64,000 bases of DNA, taken from NCBI GenBank assembly GCA_014529385.2, contig CM043942.1:54686647-54750646 (forward strand), read 5' to 3'. Below, in pieces: positions 1 through 11,800 of this stretch. This DNA is from Adiantum capillus-veneris. Taxonomy: Eukaryota; Streptophyta; Polypodiopsida; Polypodiales; Pteridaceae. The notes beneath the pieces are model-generated. The model was not told where the DNA came from. It ran no database searches and saw nothing but the letters and a program-made list of their open reading frames with translations. Made by a program: the position numbers and the translations under genes. Within the stretch, counting starts at the first letter, position 1, and each line of letters starts with the position of its first letter.

Positions 1-1005
1 TTGTGCTTGTGAGCAATATGAAAATTGAATTGTGAAAGAAAATTTTCCCACCTCATTTGTTTGTCGGAGAGCTTGGTTTGTGTCATGAAGTACTTAAGAC
101 TTTGGTGATCCGTTAGTAGGATCCCCGAAAGATAGTGCTTCCATGTGTCAAGGGAATGTATGACAGATAGCAACTCCTTTTCGTAGATGCCCAATACTCG
201 CTCATCGAAATCGAGTCTTCGACTCTCATATGCTATGGCATGCCCTTCTTGAAGCAAGATTGCTCCAAGGCAATCTCCACAAGCATCACATTGGACCTCA
301 CATGGTTTTGAGAGATCCGGCAATGTAAGAACAGGTTGAAAAGTAAATTTTTCTTTAAGGTTCTCAAAAGCATTTTGTTCTTTGGCAATCCATATACTTA
401 ACATTCTACTTTGTCAAGTCATGTAATGGTCTTGCTATTTGTGAGAATATAGCTATGAAGCATCTATAGTATGCACACATACCAATAAAGCTTTGGAGCT
501 CCTGTAGATTCCTTGCGTTATGCCATCCTTTTATTACCTCTAACTTGGTTGGATCCATACGGATACCATCTTGCGAGATAATGTGACTTAAGTATTGAAT
601 CTCTTGAAGGAAAAATTCACTCTTCTTTTGATTAATGACAAGTTTATTCTCCCTCAATGCTTGAAAAATTACCTAGAGATGTTGCTTATGCTCCTCAATA
701 GATTTGGAGTAGATGATGATATCATCGCAGTAAACTTGCGGCAGGGTCTGAAGATTTTCTCCATTAAGCAGTTGAATGTGTCTAGAGAATTTGTCAAGCC
801 AAAAGGCATGACAAGGTATTCATATAAAGACCAACATTGTGTGAATGTGGTCTTTACGATATCTTCATTCACTATCCTTATTTGATGATAGCCACTTTTA
901 AGGTCAATCCTACTAAAGTAGGTCGAGCCTTGTAGCTTATCAAACAGATCTTCTACCCACATTACAAGAAATATTACTTTGATAGTGATCTGGTTTAGTG
1001 CTCTG
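1..1005 (-). pseudogene. Ty3/gypsy chromovirus RT/RNase H remnant (minus strand, cut by window edge)
   Basis: Read on the minus strand this encodes the reverse transcriptase palm ([18 protein letters not shown]) and, toward base 1, the RNase H tail (KLSDKQMRWANFLLQF-like). It matches the RT/RNase H part of the chromovirus at 8836-12540 nearly codon for codon. The frame is broken near 658-668, a GTTAAG-region change breaks it near 400, and the palm lacks the usual metal-binding aspartate pair at about 715-730 because of substitutions and a frame change. Homology fades at about 1005, where unrelated sequence begins. It is a dead fragment; the downstream integrase lies outside the window. It probably belongs with the gag fragment at 4965-5735, which has the same strand and the expected order, with about 4 kb of foreign DNA between them. 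Confidence 0.88.
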
Positions 1006-2009
1006 TCACATTAGCAAAAATATGAACCCCAAAAGGGCCTTGTAAGGATCCCTAATTTTAAGGGATTAAGGCAAAAAAATGTGTGTGATTTAGGAGAGAA
1101 GAGCATTCAATGAGGGTTTTCTCATAGGATTTTTTTTGGGTTGTCATAGGATTTTTGTAGGCTGAAATAGAGCCTGGGGGGGTATTAGGTACATTCTCTC
1201 TCTACCCAAAAGAGTGGTGGCCCTTATGACAATAACTACCCTACCTCCTTTCTTTTGCCACATCATCAAGGGCGTCCATAACCCCCGCCCTTTTTCAAGA
1301 AAAATTCAAATAAACCTCATTTTTACTCAAAACTTCTCCCCAACCTATATGCATACCCAAAAATCAAATTTTTCTCTCAAAATCTCACTGCTAGACCTGC
1401 AAAATGTCAAACTTTCCACCTTTTCTCAGTTCCCTCCAAAATCACTCCCCTCTCTCACACTCCTCTCCCTCTCTCTTCTCTCTTCTATTTTTCATCACAA
1501 ACTCTTTCTCCTTCCCTCTCCTTGTTGCAGGTCCACTCCATAGCTCTCCATTCCATAGCTCTACTGCAGCTCTCCATCCCATAGCTCTCCTCTCCACTCC
1601 GTAGCTCTGCAGCTCTCCATTCCATAGTTGTCCACTCCATAGCTCTCCTCTCCACTCCGTATCTCTGTTGTAGCTCTTCATACCATAGGTCTCTTGCTTG
1701 ATGCCAACTTTATCCCCCTTTCCATGGAGCTAAGTGACATTACAAACCTCCCATCCGCAGCAAGATCTCCAAGTTCAAAAATGGTGTCTCTACATGTTCG
1801 ACTGCCAAAGGACTTCGCACCCTTAAAACCTCAATACTTGTAAATTGCACAACAACACCATGATACATGTCACACCAATGTGGACCTTTGGGTGCATGGT
1901 TGCCTCTACCCTAATGATCAATGTGTATTCAACATTCAATAGCCTTGCTTATTCTTACAATATGTAGAGAGGGGAGCAAGGTCTTCTTGGTGGACACTGC
2001 AAGTGATTA
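1006..2009. other. Non-coding stretch with a CT-rich degenerate repeat
   Basis: No recognisable gene. About 1420-1540 is a CT-rich tract. From about 1540 to 1690 a short motif of the form CCATAGCTCTCC/TCCACTCCGTAGCTC recurs roughly ten times with mutations, so this is a decayed minisatellite. The open frames here are by-products of the low-complexity composition. Confidence 0.6.
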
Positions 2010-2914
2010 TTGACTATTGGAGCTAATAGCACACAATGGTCTTTGCATCAATGCCAACTTCTTTCCCATACCACTAGTGGATTGCGCGAAAGGATCATTC
2101 ATGCAGAGGAGGAAGTGCAACTACACGTGGAAGAGAAAAATGCTAAGATTGCAAAGATTAAAGATAAGATCCTGCATCTTAAAAAGACGCCCTTAGGTGC
2201 AAGGAAACATAAGAGGAGTTTCTCATCCATAGAGACTTTAGCCCCCGAAGGCGGTGCTCAAAAAATAAGGGTTACAGCTACAAGGTGCATTTTGCTATGC
2301 TCCAATACATACTTTAAATTTCTTCTGTGGTAATGTTTTGTCCCTTCTTCTAGGAATTTTATCCAAGAGCTGTGTGGCCACATCCAAGAGGATCTCATCC
2401 ATTTGTTGAGTTTGTGCCTCAAGAAATCGGATGTCGTAGCCCGTTTACAAGCACCAAATATAGAACATTCTATTTCCTTGTCAATGAGGAGCCCTCCTTG
2501 GAGGAGATGGAGATCCCGCATTTGGCAATGGGTGGGGTGCTGCCAAATAGTAAAGATCCCACGCCCGCCCCTATAGATGTTCAGAGTGAGCAAAGATTGC
2601 AAGCCGTCAAATATACCCACTTCTTGGAAGGGGAAATTACAGTGAGAGAGCATATTTCTGGCACCTTCGAGGTGCCCGACCTCAACAATCGTGACCCAGG
2701 TGCAATACCCAAAGTGGAGATCAACCGCCTAAACAACATAATGATTGAAGATGAAGAGTATCTATTCTTGTATGATCTGGAAAAGGCTTTTGGTGAGCGG
2801 TTAGATGAGTGCTTAAGCCTTATATGCACAAAGATGGAGTTCCCTCTTGATCCTGCACCAAAACATACAGATGACAAGTTGCTTCCATTAAGGGACTCTG
2901 TCAGAGCAGAGTAA
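2010..2914 (+). pseudogene. Unrecognised coding-like segment, two frames
   Basis: Two consecutive open frames look protein-like but are not recognised. The first (2010-2333) encodes about 107 residues with a charged heptad-like stretch (EEEVQLHVEEKNAKIAKIKD), suggesting a coiled coil. The second (2372-2914) encodes about 180 residues with acidic and proline-rich parts and a patterned C-terminal half (IPKVEINRLNNIMIEDEEY). They are in different frames, so a frameshift or an unmarked intron lies between 2280 and 2400. Neighbours are all transposon debris, so an accessory frame of an unidentified element is as likely as a host gene fragment. No conserved catalytic motif was found. Confidence 0.35.
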
Positions 2915-3151
2915 AGTCACGAATGAGGAGTTTGTTGCCCTGACTTGTCTGGTTCGCACAATCCCCGCACAGTTGATGAGAGCAAATCCTATATCAACCT
3001 TGAAGCCACACCAAGTATGGATGATGAGGATAACGCCTCGCATGAAATAAGGCCTCGTTCATGAGAGTAATACTCATCCTTTCTAGTCTTTGTTTCTTCA
3101 CAATTTGACACTCGTCTAGCTAGAGCACACACGTCAACTTTGATCCTAGCG

Positions 3152-4005
3152 CTACAAAATGTCAAAAATAACATATGAAAAACCATAATTTGGAAAAAAA
3201 AACTGACTACGCATTGTTGTAGCCTCATCATTAGATGGTACACCATAAAAATGTACCATTGCCATTTGAAGCTTTCTCAAATCAACAAAAATATTATTTG
3301 ACATTGAGTAAGGAAATCCCTTGTCCACTCTGTCTGCACCGACGCTTGCATTGGTATGTTTTCTTACTCCTTTTGACCTCTTGGTAAAGGTGGATGAAGC
3401 CATTATCTCTATTCAACCCCAGGATGTGATGAGTCGACATCGAGGGTCAACCTATGGTGTTCCGGTTGTTGTGCCAGTATGTGCAAATAGCCCCCTATTC
3501 GAAAGTACACATCCTAGTTCAAAGCCTTCTTAGCAAGATTGACCTTAAATGGTATAGGAAAAACATTCTCAGTAATTCCTCTTTCCCTTAAAGCATCCTT
3601 AAGGAGACCATATAAGGCAACGTAGCCCTTAGTACTAATTCCCACTTCATCACAAGTGGCAATGTTGGACAAGAAAGATTGCCCAATTTTGTGCTTCTTG
3701 AAGGAGTCTGCAACTTCCTTTGTCACTTGGAGGAAGTGGTTTGCCTCTTTTGCAATCACCTCAAGCAGGCTAGTCTCTTTGAAAATGCAGTGTCCCCCTT
3801 GTGGATGTAGCAAAGCAGGTCACATGGCAACCACAACATGCTGTTGTCTTCAAAGCTCACAACATACTTGAGTATGTGCACATGCATATACTCAATGATG
3901 GTGTGAAAAGTGTCATTGTGGAGTTGCATAGGTTTTTGTAAATCGATTGTGCAAGTGAAGAAGCCGTGAAGATCATTGCGTCCAACGTATTTGGTGTCCT
4001 CTAGG

Positions 4006-4010
<5 letters not shown>
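3152..4010 (-). pseudogene. Unrecognised minus-strand coding remnant
   Basis: Three minus-strand pieces read as plausible protein: about 4008-3756 (starting FLEDTKYVGRNDLHGFFTC), about 3780-3529 (EVIAKEANHFLQVTKEVADS, ending at a stop near 3514), and 3403-3152 (MASSTFTKRSKGVRKHTN). The first two join across one frameshift near 3770-3780. The upstream end runs into the duplicated (CT)n block at 4006, so any N-terminal part is lost there. No family was recognised. Amino-acid composition is ordinary and not low-complexity, which argues for a once-coding sequence. It could be a decayed host gene or a transposon accessory frame. Confidence 0.35.
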
Positions 4011-4332
<322 letters not shown>

Positions 4333-4360
4333 GGTGATAGACAAATAAGCATCTTATATA

Positions 4361-4399
4361 CCCCCCCCCCCCCCCCCCTCGTTGCAAAAAAAAAAAACC
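4361..4399. repeat. Homopolymer runs C18 and A12
   Basis: A run of 18 C (4361-4378) is followed after seven bases by 12 A. Runs like these are prone to length errors in assembly. Confidence 0.85.
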
Positions 4400-4683
4400 C
4401 AAAGCTCTTTGAGATACACACAAACACACATAGGTGCACACACAAACACTTAAACAAAATGTAAAAAATTTAATCAATGGTAGTGATACTATAACGACAA
4501 AGAAGTTTTGTGTTTCCATTAAACAAAATGCTTTACAACGTCGCATCAAAGTCGGTCACATTGATCTATCAGATCAACGTAAAGACAGTGCACTGCCAAC
4601 CCTCCACTCCTCTTGCACTTCATGGTTGCCTCCATCCGCCTACCGATATGAAACAACAAAAAAGCTTTTAGAAGACTAACATT

Positions 4684-4955
4684 GGGATACATGTAGACAA
4701 CATAAAAATCTAACTGACTTTGTGCCGATTGAGACGAAAATAGGCATCTTTGATATCTTCATAGCCCAAGATAATCAAGTGTTCTCGTATGTTGGAGAGA
4801 ATCCAATGGTCATTGACATGCACAATCTCAAAAACACCATTTGACAAAGTAATGGGTATGTCAAATGTCACAAATCAGCAACACTGGATTGTAGGGTATC
4901 CACTTTCCACTCTTACACATCCAATGCTCATAGTGGAAGCGTAGGTACAAATTAG
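4684..4955 (-). pseudogene. Unrecognised minus-strand coding remnant
   Basis: On the minus strand a stretch reads as about 55 sensible residues (VTFDIPITLSNGVFEIVHVN, then HLIILGYEDIKDAYFRLNRH) without a stop. It lies on the same strand as, and upstream of, the remnant at 3152-4010, and could be another part of the same unknown sequence. It ends where chromovirus gag homology starts (about 4960). No function can be given. Confidence 0.3.
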
Positions 4956-4964
4956 TGGCTCAAA

Positions 4965-5735
4965 AAGCATAAGGGCATCATGCTCTCTCACCTTTCCTCA
5001 AGCATAGGAGAGAGAGGATCCTTTGCAATGGGTGTCCTCTTTTGGAGCTTCAACCATGGAAGCTCTAGGAGTGTCATTGCATATAGTTCTTTTGGGGCAA
5101 GAACGATAGCCATGTCCTTGCTCCTCACACTTAAAGCATTTATGGTCTTTGCAAAAGGCCTCTAACTCTTCAGGAAAGAGTTTATTTTTACATTTTTAAA
5201 CTCCTTTCTCCTTTGCCTTGTTATTGTTGTTGGTGGTGGTGGTGGTGTTGCCTTGGGAAGAGTTTTGAGCAGTGTTCTTTCCTTTAGATTCATTTCGGTC
5301 TTTGTTTTCCATGGGCTTAGTAATCCTTCTAGCCCCTTGTTGGAAATTGATCCTTGAAGCAAACATAGTGTGGTGGATGACTTCGGTGATAGTACTAGAC
5401 CGTTGTGAGTTGACATACTCGGCCATTTCTTCAGGTAATCCCGCACAAAATTTTTGCTTTTGCTCGACAAAGTCTATCTTTTGAAAGATTGCAGCTTTGA
5501 GATGTAAATCCCAAAATTTGTCCACATACTTGTGGATAGACTCATTGGAAAGTAGCTTTAAACTTTGCCATTCGATGAGCACTTTGTCCTTGGCATCGCT
5601 TGCAAGGAATTGCTTCATTATGGAAACTCGCAGAGTTTTCCATGTTCTTGGGGCTTTGCCATTCGCGCGGAGACTAGTCCACCATTGACGGGCAGATTTT
5701 TGAAAGTGATTCTTCACAAAGAGGATCAAGGGCAT
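4965..5735 (-). pseudogene. Chromovirus gag remnant (minus strand)
   Basis: The minus strand encodes a gag core matching Element A: QWWTSLRANGKAPRTWKTLR, then KYVDKFWDLHLKAAIFQ, a poly-Asn tract and a CCHC zinc knuckle region (about 5105-5140). A frameshift near 5190-5210 puts the zinc knuckle in a different frame from the capsid part. Homology stops at the beginning of the protease (about 4965) and at the start of the capsid domain (about 5735), so the N-terminal Arg/Ser-rich region and the protease are missing. Gag would coat and package element RNA in the cytoplasm; this copy is dead. Strand and order suit a single element with the RT piece at 1-1005. Confidence 0.85.
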
Positions 5736-5739
5736 TTAA

Positions 5740-6716
5740 AATTACCTTGACATATCTTTACAACAATGCCCATGGTGTCGAAATCTATGAAGATTCACTG
5801 GATAGGACTTGTGTTAAGATAGAGGACACACAAACCAACTTCCAAGCGAAACCCATGGTAAATTACCGAGGAGATCGATACGTAGGTAGGGACGGGGCTA
5901 TGTACTTAGCCATGGACAAGCCTAACGAGGTCAAAAACATGGGAAGATTGGTTTCCAAGAGGCGTGCAATGGACATTACTCCAATACATCCACCGGCCAT
6001 GGAACCACTGACCCCAGTAAATCAGTAGGCCAAGTATGTGAACTCGATACTTGTGAAAAGAATCATGATTGATGATACCTCAATAGGAATCTACTACATG
6101 GATGATACAAAAGCTCACGTAAGAGTATTTTATCGCACAACGTATCCATGCATGAGTTCTTTATCCAAAACAACGATTTTGTGTGTGTATGTCGACGATG
6201 TGCCACTTCCTAATGTGACATTCCAAGACATACATAGGCAAAATTTTGAAGCCATACCAGAAGGTGAAGCCCAAAGGTACACCTACCAAGGTTTCCCAAT
6301 GATGAATAGATTTTCTACTATAGGAAAACCATGAGTAATGCCGCAAGATTTGCAGGGTTTGTCAACATGTGGGGGCATACCTAGACAAAGGTCTTCCAAA
6401 CCCTTCCAGATCTAGCACCTATAGGAAGCACATTCTAGCAACTTGGAATGCAAGAATGAAATGGTTTTTATTTGGCCATGCAAGGGCCATACCAACCACA
6501 AACACCTTATACACAGAATTTGATCCAACCACCAATACGGTATCGACCATCTTATGTACAGTATCAAATACCAAACCAACAAAGGATGGTTTCAGACCCT
6601 CCCAAGTGCAAAAATGGGTCAAGAAAACTTTCAATGGGAATGGAGATCCCTATGAACATGTTGCTCTCTACAGGAAAGTGATAAGAGCAGAACATGCTAT
6701 GAATTTCAGAACATAG
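5740..6716 (+). pseudogene. Tat/Athila-like Ty3 gag-side fragment
   Basis: Open frames at 5747-6028, 6038-6334 and 6369-6716 are in different frames. The end of the last (RPSQVQKWVKKTFNGNGDP, then KVIRAEHAMNF) matches the gag of the Tat-like Element F (49195-49310: RPSQVQKWVNKKYTGSTD, RVIRAEEVLDF). The upstream part (IYEDSLDRTC, GAMYLAMDKPNEV) is plausibly the N-terminal leader region of the same family but much more diverged. The fragment stops at a TAG (6714-6716), after which copia reverse transcriptase continues in the same frame. It is a truncated, non-functional copy fused to another element. Confidence 0.65.
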
Positions 6717-6829
6717 TATGAGGGCCTTGGGAGCGCTCCATACAAAGCAAGACTTGTTGCAAAGGGATTTAAGCAACAACAAGGTGTGGACTTTGAAGAG
6801 ATATTTACCCTTGTTGTTAAGATGACCAC
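6717..6829 (+). pseudogene. Ty1/copia reverse transcriptase, first part (split by Element A)
   Basis: Encodes [20 protein letters not shown] followed by VVKMTT, the canonical start of the copia RT domain. It is cut at 6829 by insertion of the chromovirus LTR and resumes at 18992 (LHCVLALAAKGD). The two halves meet exactly when the insertion and one copy of the 5-bp target duplication ACCAC are removed. In copia elements this domain follows integrase in the polyprotein; here protease and integrase are missing upstream. Confidence 0.9.
6825..6829. repeat. 5' target site duplication of Element A (ACCAC)
   Basis: ACCAC directly precedes the TG that begins the LTR, and is repeated directly after the CA ending the last LTR (18992-18996). 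A 5-bp duplication is usual for Ty3 integrases. Confidence 0.9.
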
Positions 6830-8463
6830 TGTCATAAAATCTAATATCTAACCAACCCAAATTATTTTCTCATATTAAATTGATCACTTAATGTGGGAGA
6901 ATAAATGGGAACAAGTGTTAAGATATAGATATGTGCTTATAGATCTATCTCAACACGGGGCCAATAGTAAAGGGGCCCAAATGGGAGATGGTCTATCAAG
7001 AGCAAGGCTAACCAATGGAGCATAAGACCTTAGGGTTAGCTTCATTGAAGACCTCCAATAATGTGTGTAAAAGTCCTTTGACCTTAGGTAAGCTAGGGCT
7101 GAGCTTGAGGTGGGAACCCGGCCCAAGCTCGAGGTGCTTGACCTGCTTGAGGTGCTTGTCATGCTTGAGGTGTTTGTCCTGCTTGAGGTGCTTGATTAAG
7201 GTGCTTGAGGTGCTTGAATTACTCCATGCTTGAGGTGCTTGACTTGCCGCTAGATTAAGGTGCTTGAGGTGCCTTGACATGCTTGCCTGAGATGCTTGTG
7301 GGAATACCCCCTAGTCCAAGTGCTTTGTCATGCTTGATGACTAACATGCTTGAGCTCCTAAAGTCAAAAGCATCCCTACAAGAGGGGGGGCGAGCCCTTT
7401 TCCTAGGGATTAGAGAGAGAACACACACTCACACTCACAAGGGAAGCCCCAGCTTGAAGAGGCAGCAAGGACACATGTCAGGTCCCTACCCATGTTACCT
7501 TCATGTGTTGCTTGAAGCCTATTGGCTAGGATTCAAAGGGGTCCGATGATAAATTACTTGAATTATCTAATTGTTTTTGAATTTATCAAGTCCTCTCTCT
7601 CAAAGGGGAAAGGGGGACACTTGTCCCAAGGCTATCCCTGTTGCTTGTAATCGCTTTTGCTTGTGATTGGCTAGGCCTGGAGGGGTCCAATGAGCTTCAA
7701 GCATGAGCTACAAGGGGGGGTCGACCCAAGTAAGCTAGGGGGGTGCTTAGGGGGTATACTCACCCACACACACTCACAAACACTCTCATTGTGTACTATG
7801 CAAAGTGCAAGAGCTCCCTCTCCTTCTCCAAGCAAGTAGAGGTTGAGAGCCTACACCAACACTCTTGGCTATGGAGTGCAAATCCATCTAAGAGCCATGC
7901 TTCAATGCTTAAGCTTGCCATCTCCTTCTTCTTCATTACTATGCTATTATGTATGCTAGCAACAAGAGTATGATAAGTGAGGAACTAATTCTTTCTCCTA
8001 CGAAATGTTTCTTCTTCCTCTTCCCTACCCTCATTCCCTGCTAGCTCTCTCCACCTTCTAAGGTGTTTGAGGTCTTGGGACTGAGGCTTGGTATAGTTAA
8101 ATCTTTCTTCAAGTTTAGGTTATTCTATGATGGTGATGCATGAAGATTTCCATCTTCATTGCTTCACCTAGGTCACAAGGAACACAAAGAATGTATTGTA
8201 ACAAGTCTCTCTTTATGGGAGAAATCATAATACAAATTCCTATTGGAGGGGGGACCGGCTCCACATAAATCCACTCCTCAACTGTTGTCATGTTCTCTAA
8301 ATTCTCTCTCTTGCAAAAGTATTGTCTATGCCAAGTTAACTAATTGCTATGATTATGTTGCTATCTTCAATTATGTTAACCCGCTATGCTCACAAAATCA
8401 TTTCTTGAAAGTACTCTCATTAAATTCCGCTACTCTCAAATTGAATAGGCAAATTCCATTACA
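6830..8463 (+). repeat. 5' LTR of Element A (1634 bp)
   Basis: Begins TGTCATAAAATC and ends TTCCATTACA, directly followed by a primer binding site. It is near-identical over its length to 15441-17073 and 17359-18991; by eye only a small number of scattered differences separate the three copies, so the insertion is young. It contains a decayed array of the decamer GAGGTGCTTG (about 7105-7345). Small open frames inside it recur in each LTR and are not genes. Confidence 0.95.
7105..7345 (+). repeat. GAGGTGCTTG-type short repeat array inside the LTR
   Basis: The motif (T)GAGGTGCTTG and variants such as AAGGTGCTTGA recur about fifteen times, often in tandem at 10-20 bp spacing. The same array is present in the other Element A LTRs (15715-15960, 17635-17880) and, on the opposite strand, in the Element B LTRs (20810-21020, 27860-28030), where copy number differs between LTRs of one element. 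Confidence 0.85.
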
Positions 8464-8464
8464 T

Positions 8465-8476
8465 TGGTATCAGAGC
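8465..8476 (+). promoter_or_regulatory. Primer binding site of Element A (initiator tRNA-Met)
   Basis: TGGTATCAGAGC, two bases after the LTR end, is the standard complement of the 3' end of plant initiator tRNA-Met, used to prime minus-strand cDNA synthesis. Confidence 0.93.
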
Positions 8477-8835
8477 ATTTGGTTTCTCTTTTCTTGCTTA
8501 AGAAGAGAGTTCCTTAAGTAGCCTATAAATGGTTGATGTTGTTAATTATAATAGAGTAAGTGGAACTGGGATCTAATATCGGTTTTGTTAAGCCCTGTAT
8601 GTGGGGGATGGTGCACACCTCTGGAGCTTTGGACTTAATAATGGAGTCTTTTTAGACTTGCCTACGGCTTTACCATTATTGAGCCATAAGAAGTCGGAAA
8701 GGAGCTAGCCCTTGGCAACTCTGCTATGTTAGACCTACTCCTCTACTCTCTATAATTAACCACTTTGAGCCGTGGGTGTAGATACTTAAGAGCCGATTTT
8801 CAAAGGCTAAGAGGAGTGGCAACTAAGGTTTTGTA

Positions 8836-11800
8836 TTGCCAAAGCATACACTAAGTATAAACATAAATTTTGTTAACATGGTTGACAATAATCAAGAGAG
8901 TAGAATGAACATTGATAGCTTTGATTTTTCACATGAAGGTGCTAATGATGATGCTCCCATGTTTGTGAATTATCTCGTCACTAGGTTGCAACAAGCTATG
9001 GGCAACCCTGTTTTGCAAGACGAAGTTACTCAACAACTTCGTGCTTATGGAATTTCCCTTCCTCTCCCAGAGGAGAGAGAGCTTAGGAGGCCTCTTGAAG
9101 AGACCCCCAAAAGAAGACTCTCTCCCATTCGAGAGGAGGAATCCAAAGAGAAAGAAAGCAATGACAGTCTAAGTTATTCTGAAGATGTGGCTCCACGAAG
9201 ACGGCGGTCTAGACGATCGCCTACTCCTCCCAAGAGGAAAAGAGCAACCTATAGTCCTTCTCCTCATCAATCTGAAAGGCAAGAGAGGAAACAAAGGAAA
9301 AAAAGGGCTAGGAAGAGGTCACCCTCTTCTCCTTCTTCTTCATCTTCCTCCTCTTCCGATGAAAGTTATGGCTATTCTCCTAGAGAATACAAGAGGGGAG
9401 GACATCGCAAATCATTTCCTGCATGGCGAAGGTCACAAAAGCTAAAGAAGTTCAAGGAGGGAGGAAAGAGTATCTCTTTTCTCACCTACGATGGCACCTT
9501 TGGTGCTACCGACAAAGTGTTGGCCTTCATCCAGCAATTTGATGCGGCCTTTGGGGACGAGGGCTTCACAGAGTCCTCCAAGCTACGCCATGTAGCTATG
9601 CACTTCCAAAAATTAGCTCGTCAATGGTGGGCTAGCCTTCATGGAAATGGAGAAGCCCCAAAGACATGGAAAACTCTACGAGTTTCCATCATGAAGCAAT
9701 TTCTTCCAAGCGATACTAAAGATAAAGTTCTTACCGAATGGCGCGGCTTGAAGCTTCTCTCTCATGAGTCTATCAACAAGTATGTAGACAAGTTTTGGGA
9801 TTTACATCTCAAAGCTACTGTCTTTCAAAAGATAGACTTTGCCGAACAAAGACAACAATTCTGTGCGGGATTACCTGAAGAGATGGCCGAATACATCAAC
9901 TCTCAACGGCCTAGTACTATTACCGAAGTAATCCATCACACCATGGTTGCTTCACGCATCAATTTCCATCAAGGGGCTAGACGTAATGTCAAGCCCATGG
10001 AAAACAAAGATAAAAATGATGCAAAGGGGAAATCCAATGCACAAAATAATTCCCAAGGCACTTCCAACAACAACAATAACAATAACAACAACAACAATCG
10101 GTCCAAGGAGAAGGGAGTTTACAAAGGTAAAAACAAACTCTCTCCTAAAGAGCTTGAAGCTTTTTGCAAGGACCATAAATGTTTCAAGTGTGGGGAGCAA
10201 GGACATGGCTATCGTTCTTGCCCCAAGAAGAATACTCGCAATGAGACTCCTAGGGCTTCCACCATCGAAGCTCCAAAAGAGGATGCTCATTGCAAAGGAT
10301 CATCACTCTCCTATGCTTGGGGAAAGGTAAGAGAGCATGATGCCTTCATCTTGTTTGACCCTGGCTCTACTCTCAACTTCATATCAATAGAGTTGGCCAC
10401 CAAGTTGGGCATTCAAGCTTTTGAGATGGGAGATATAGTAACAGCTGATGCAACTTTCAAGGGACAACAAGCCTCCGTTACTCCCTTGATTGGGAAGTTG
10501 AGGCTTCATGTCCAAAGCTATGTCGACAAAGAAGACTTCTTCATCTCTCCTCTCCAACATCAGGATGTTATCCTAGGGGCACCATGGTTTGATCGCATGG
10601 CTGCCAACATGAAGTTCCCTGAAAGGAGAATTTACTTCACCTACAGGGGAAAGAACATGTATATAGATTCTAGTGAGCGTGGTCGTACTATTCCACTTGT
10701 AAATCCTCTTTCTTTTGATAAATCAATGAAGAGCTCAATTTCTGCGTACATGATTTATGTCAAAGAGTCTCTAAAAGCTAATAATGTTTCATCAAATGAA
10801 AATGATAGGAATCAAGAAGAGTTAGACTTGTCTACTTTTCTAAAAGGATTCCAAGATGTATTCATCGATGATATCCCTATGGACCTACCTCCAAAACGAG
10901 GGGATGATGACCATCGTATTGAGCTCCTTCCAGGAAGCTCACCGCCTAACAAACCTCCTTATCGAGTCTCACAAGCTCAACAAGAGGAGATTATGAGGCA
11001 AGTACAGGAATTGGTAGACAAAGGGATGGTGAGGCCTAGTTCCTCTCCCTTTTGTTCTCCAGTTCTTTTAGTGCAAAAGAAAGATGGTACATACCGTATG
11101 TGTGTGGACTATGGAGCACTAAACCATATCACTATCAAAAACAGATTTCCCGTGCCTCGGGTAGAAGATCTGTTTGATAAGCTACAAGGCTCTACTTATT
11201 TCAGTAGGATTGACCTTAAGAGTGGCTATCATCAAATAAGGATAGTGGATGAAGATATCCTAAAGACCGCGTTTCGCACAACATTTGGTCTTTATGAATA
11301 TCTAGTCATGACTTTTGGCTTGACTAATGCACCAGCTACTTTCAATCGTCTCATGGAGAAAAAATTTAGACAATATCTTAAATTCACTGGAGTGTTCTTT
11401 GATGATATCATCATCTACTCCAAGTCTTTGGAGGAACATAAGCAACATCTCCAAGTGATTTTTCAAGCCTTGAGGGAGAACAAACTTTTTCTCAACCAAA
11501 AGAAAAGTGAATTCTTCCTTCAAGAGATTCAATATCTAGGTCATATTATCTCTCACGATGGTATTCGTATGGATCCATCAAAGTTAGAGGTAATAAAATC
11601 ATGGCCTAACCCAAGGAATCTACATGAGCTAAGAAGCTTTACTGGTATGTGTGCATACTATAGACGCTTCATAGCAAAATTCTCTCAAGTAGCAGGACCA
11701 CTACACGACTTAACAAAGAAGAACGTTAAGTTTGTATGGACTGCTAAGGAGCAAAATGCTTTTGAAAAACTCAAAGAGAAGCTTACTTCCCAACCAGTCC

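Noticed and set aside
7008-8521. Small open frames inside the Element A LTR (e.g. 7015-7233, 7274-7549, 8243-8521)
   Set aside because: They recur in each LTR copy only because the LTR is repeated, and are made of the GAGGTGCTTG array or non-coding sequence.
9185-10330. Alternative-frame open reading frames within gag (9185-9445, 9947-10330, minus 9952-10290)
   Set aside because: Shadows of the 1234-residue polyprotein frame.
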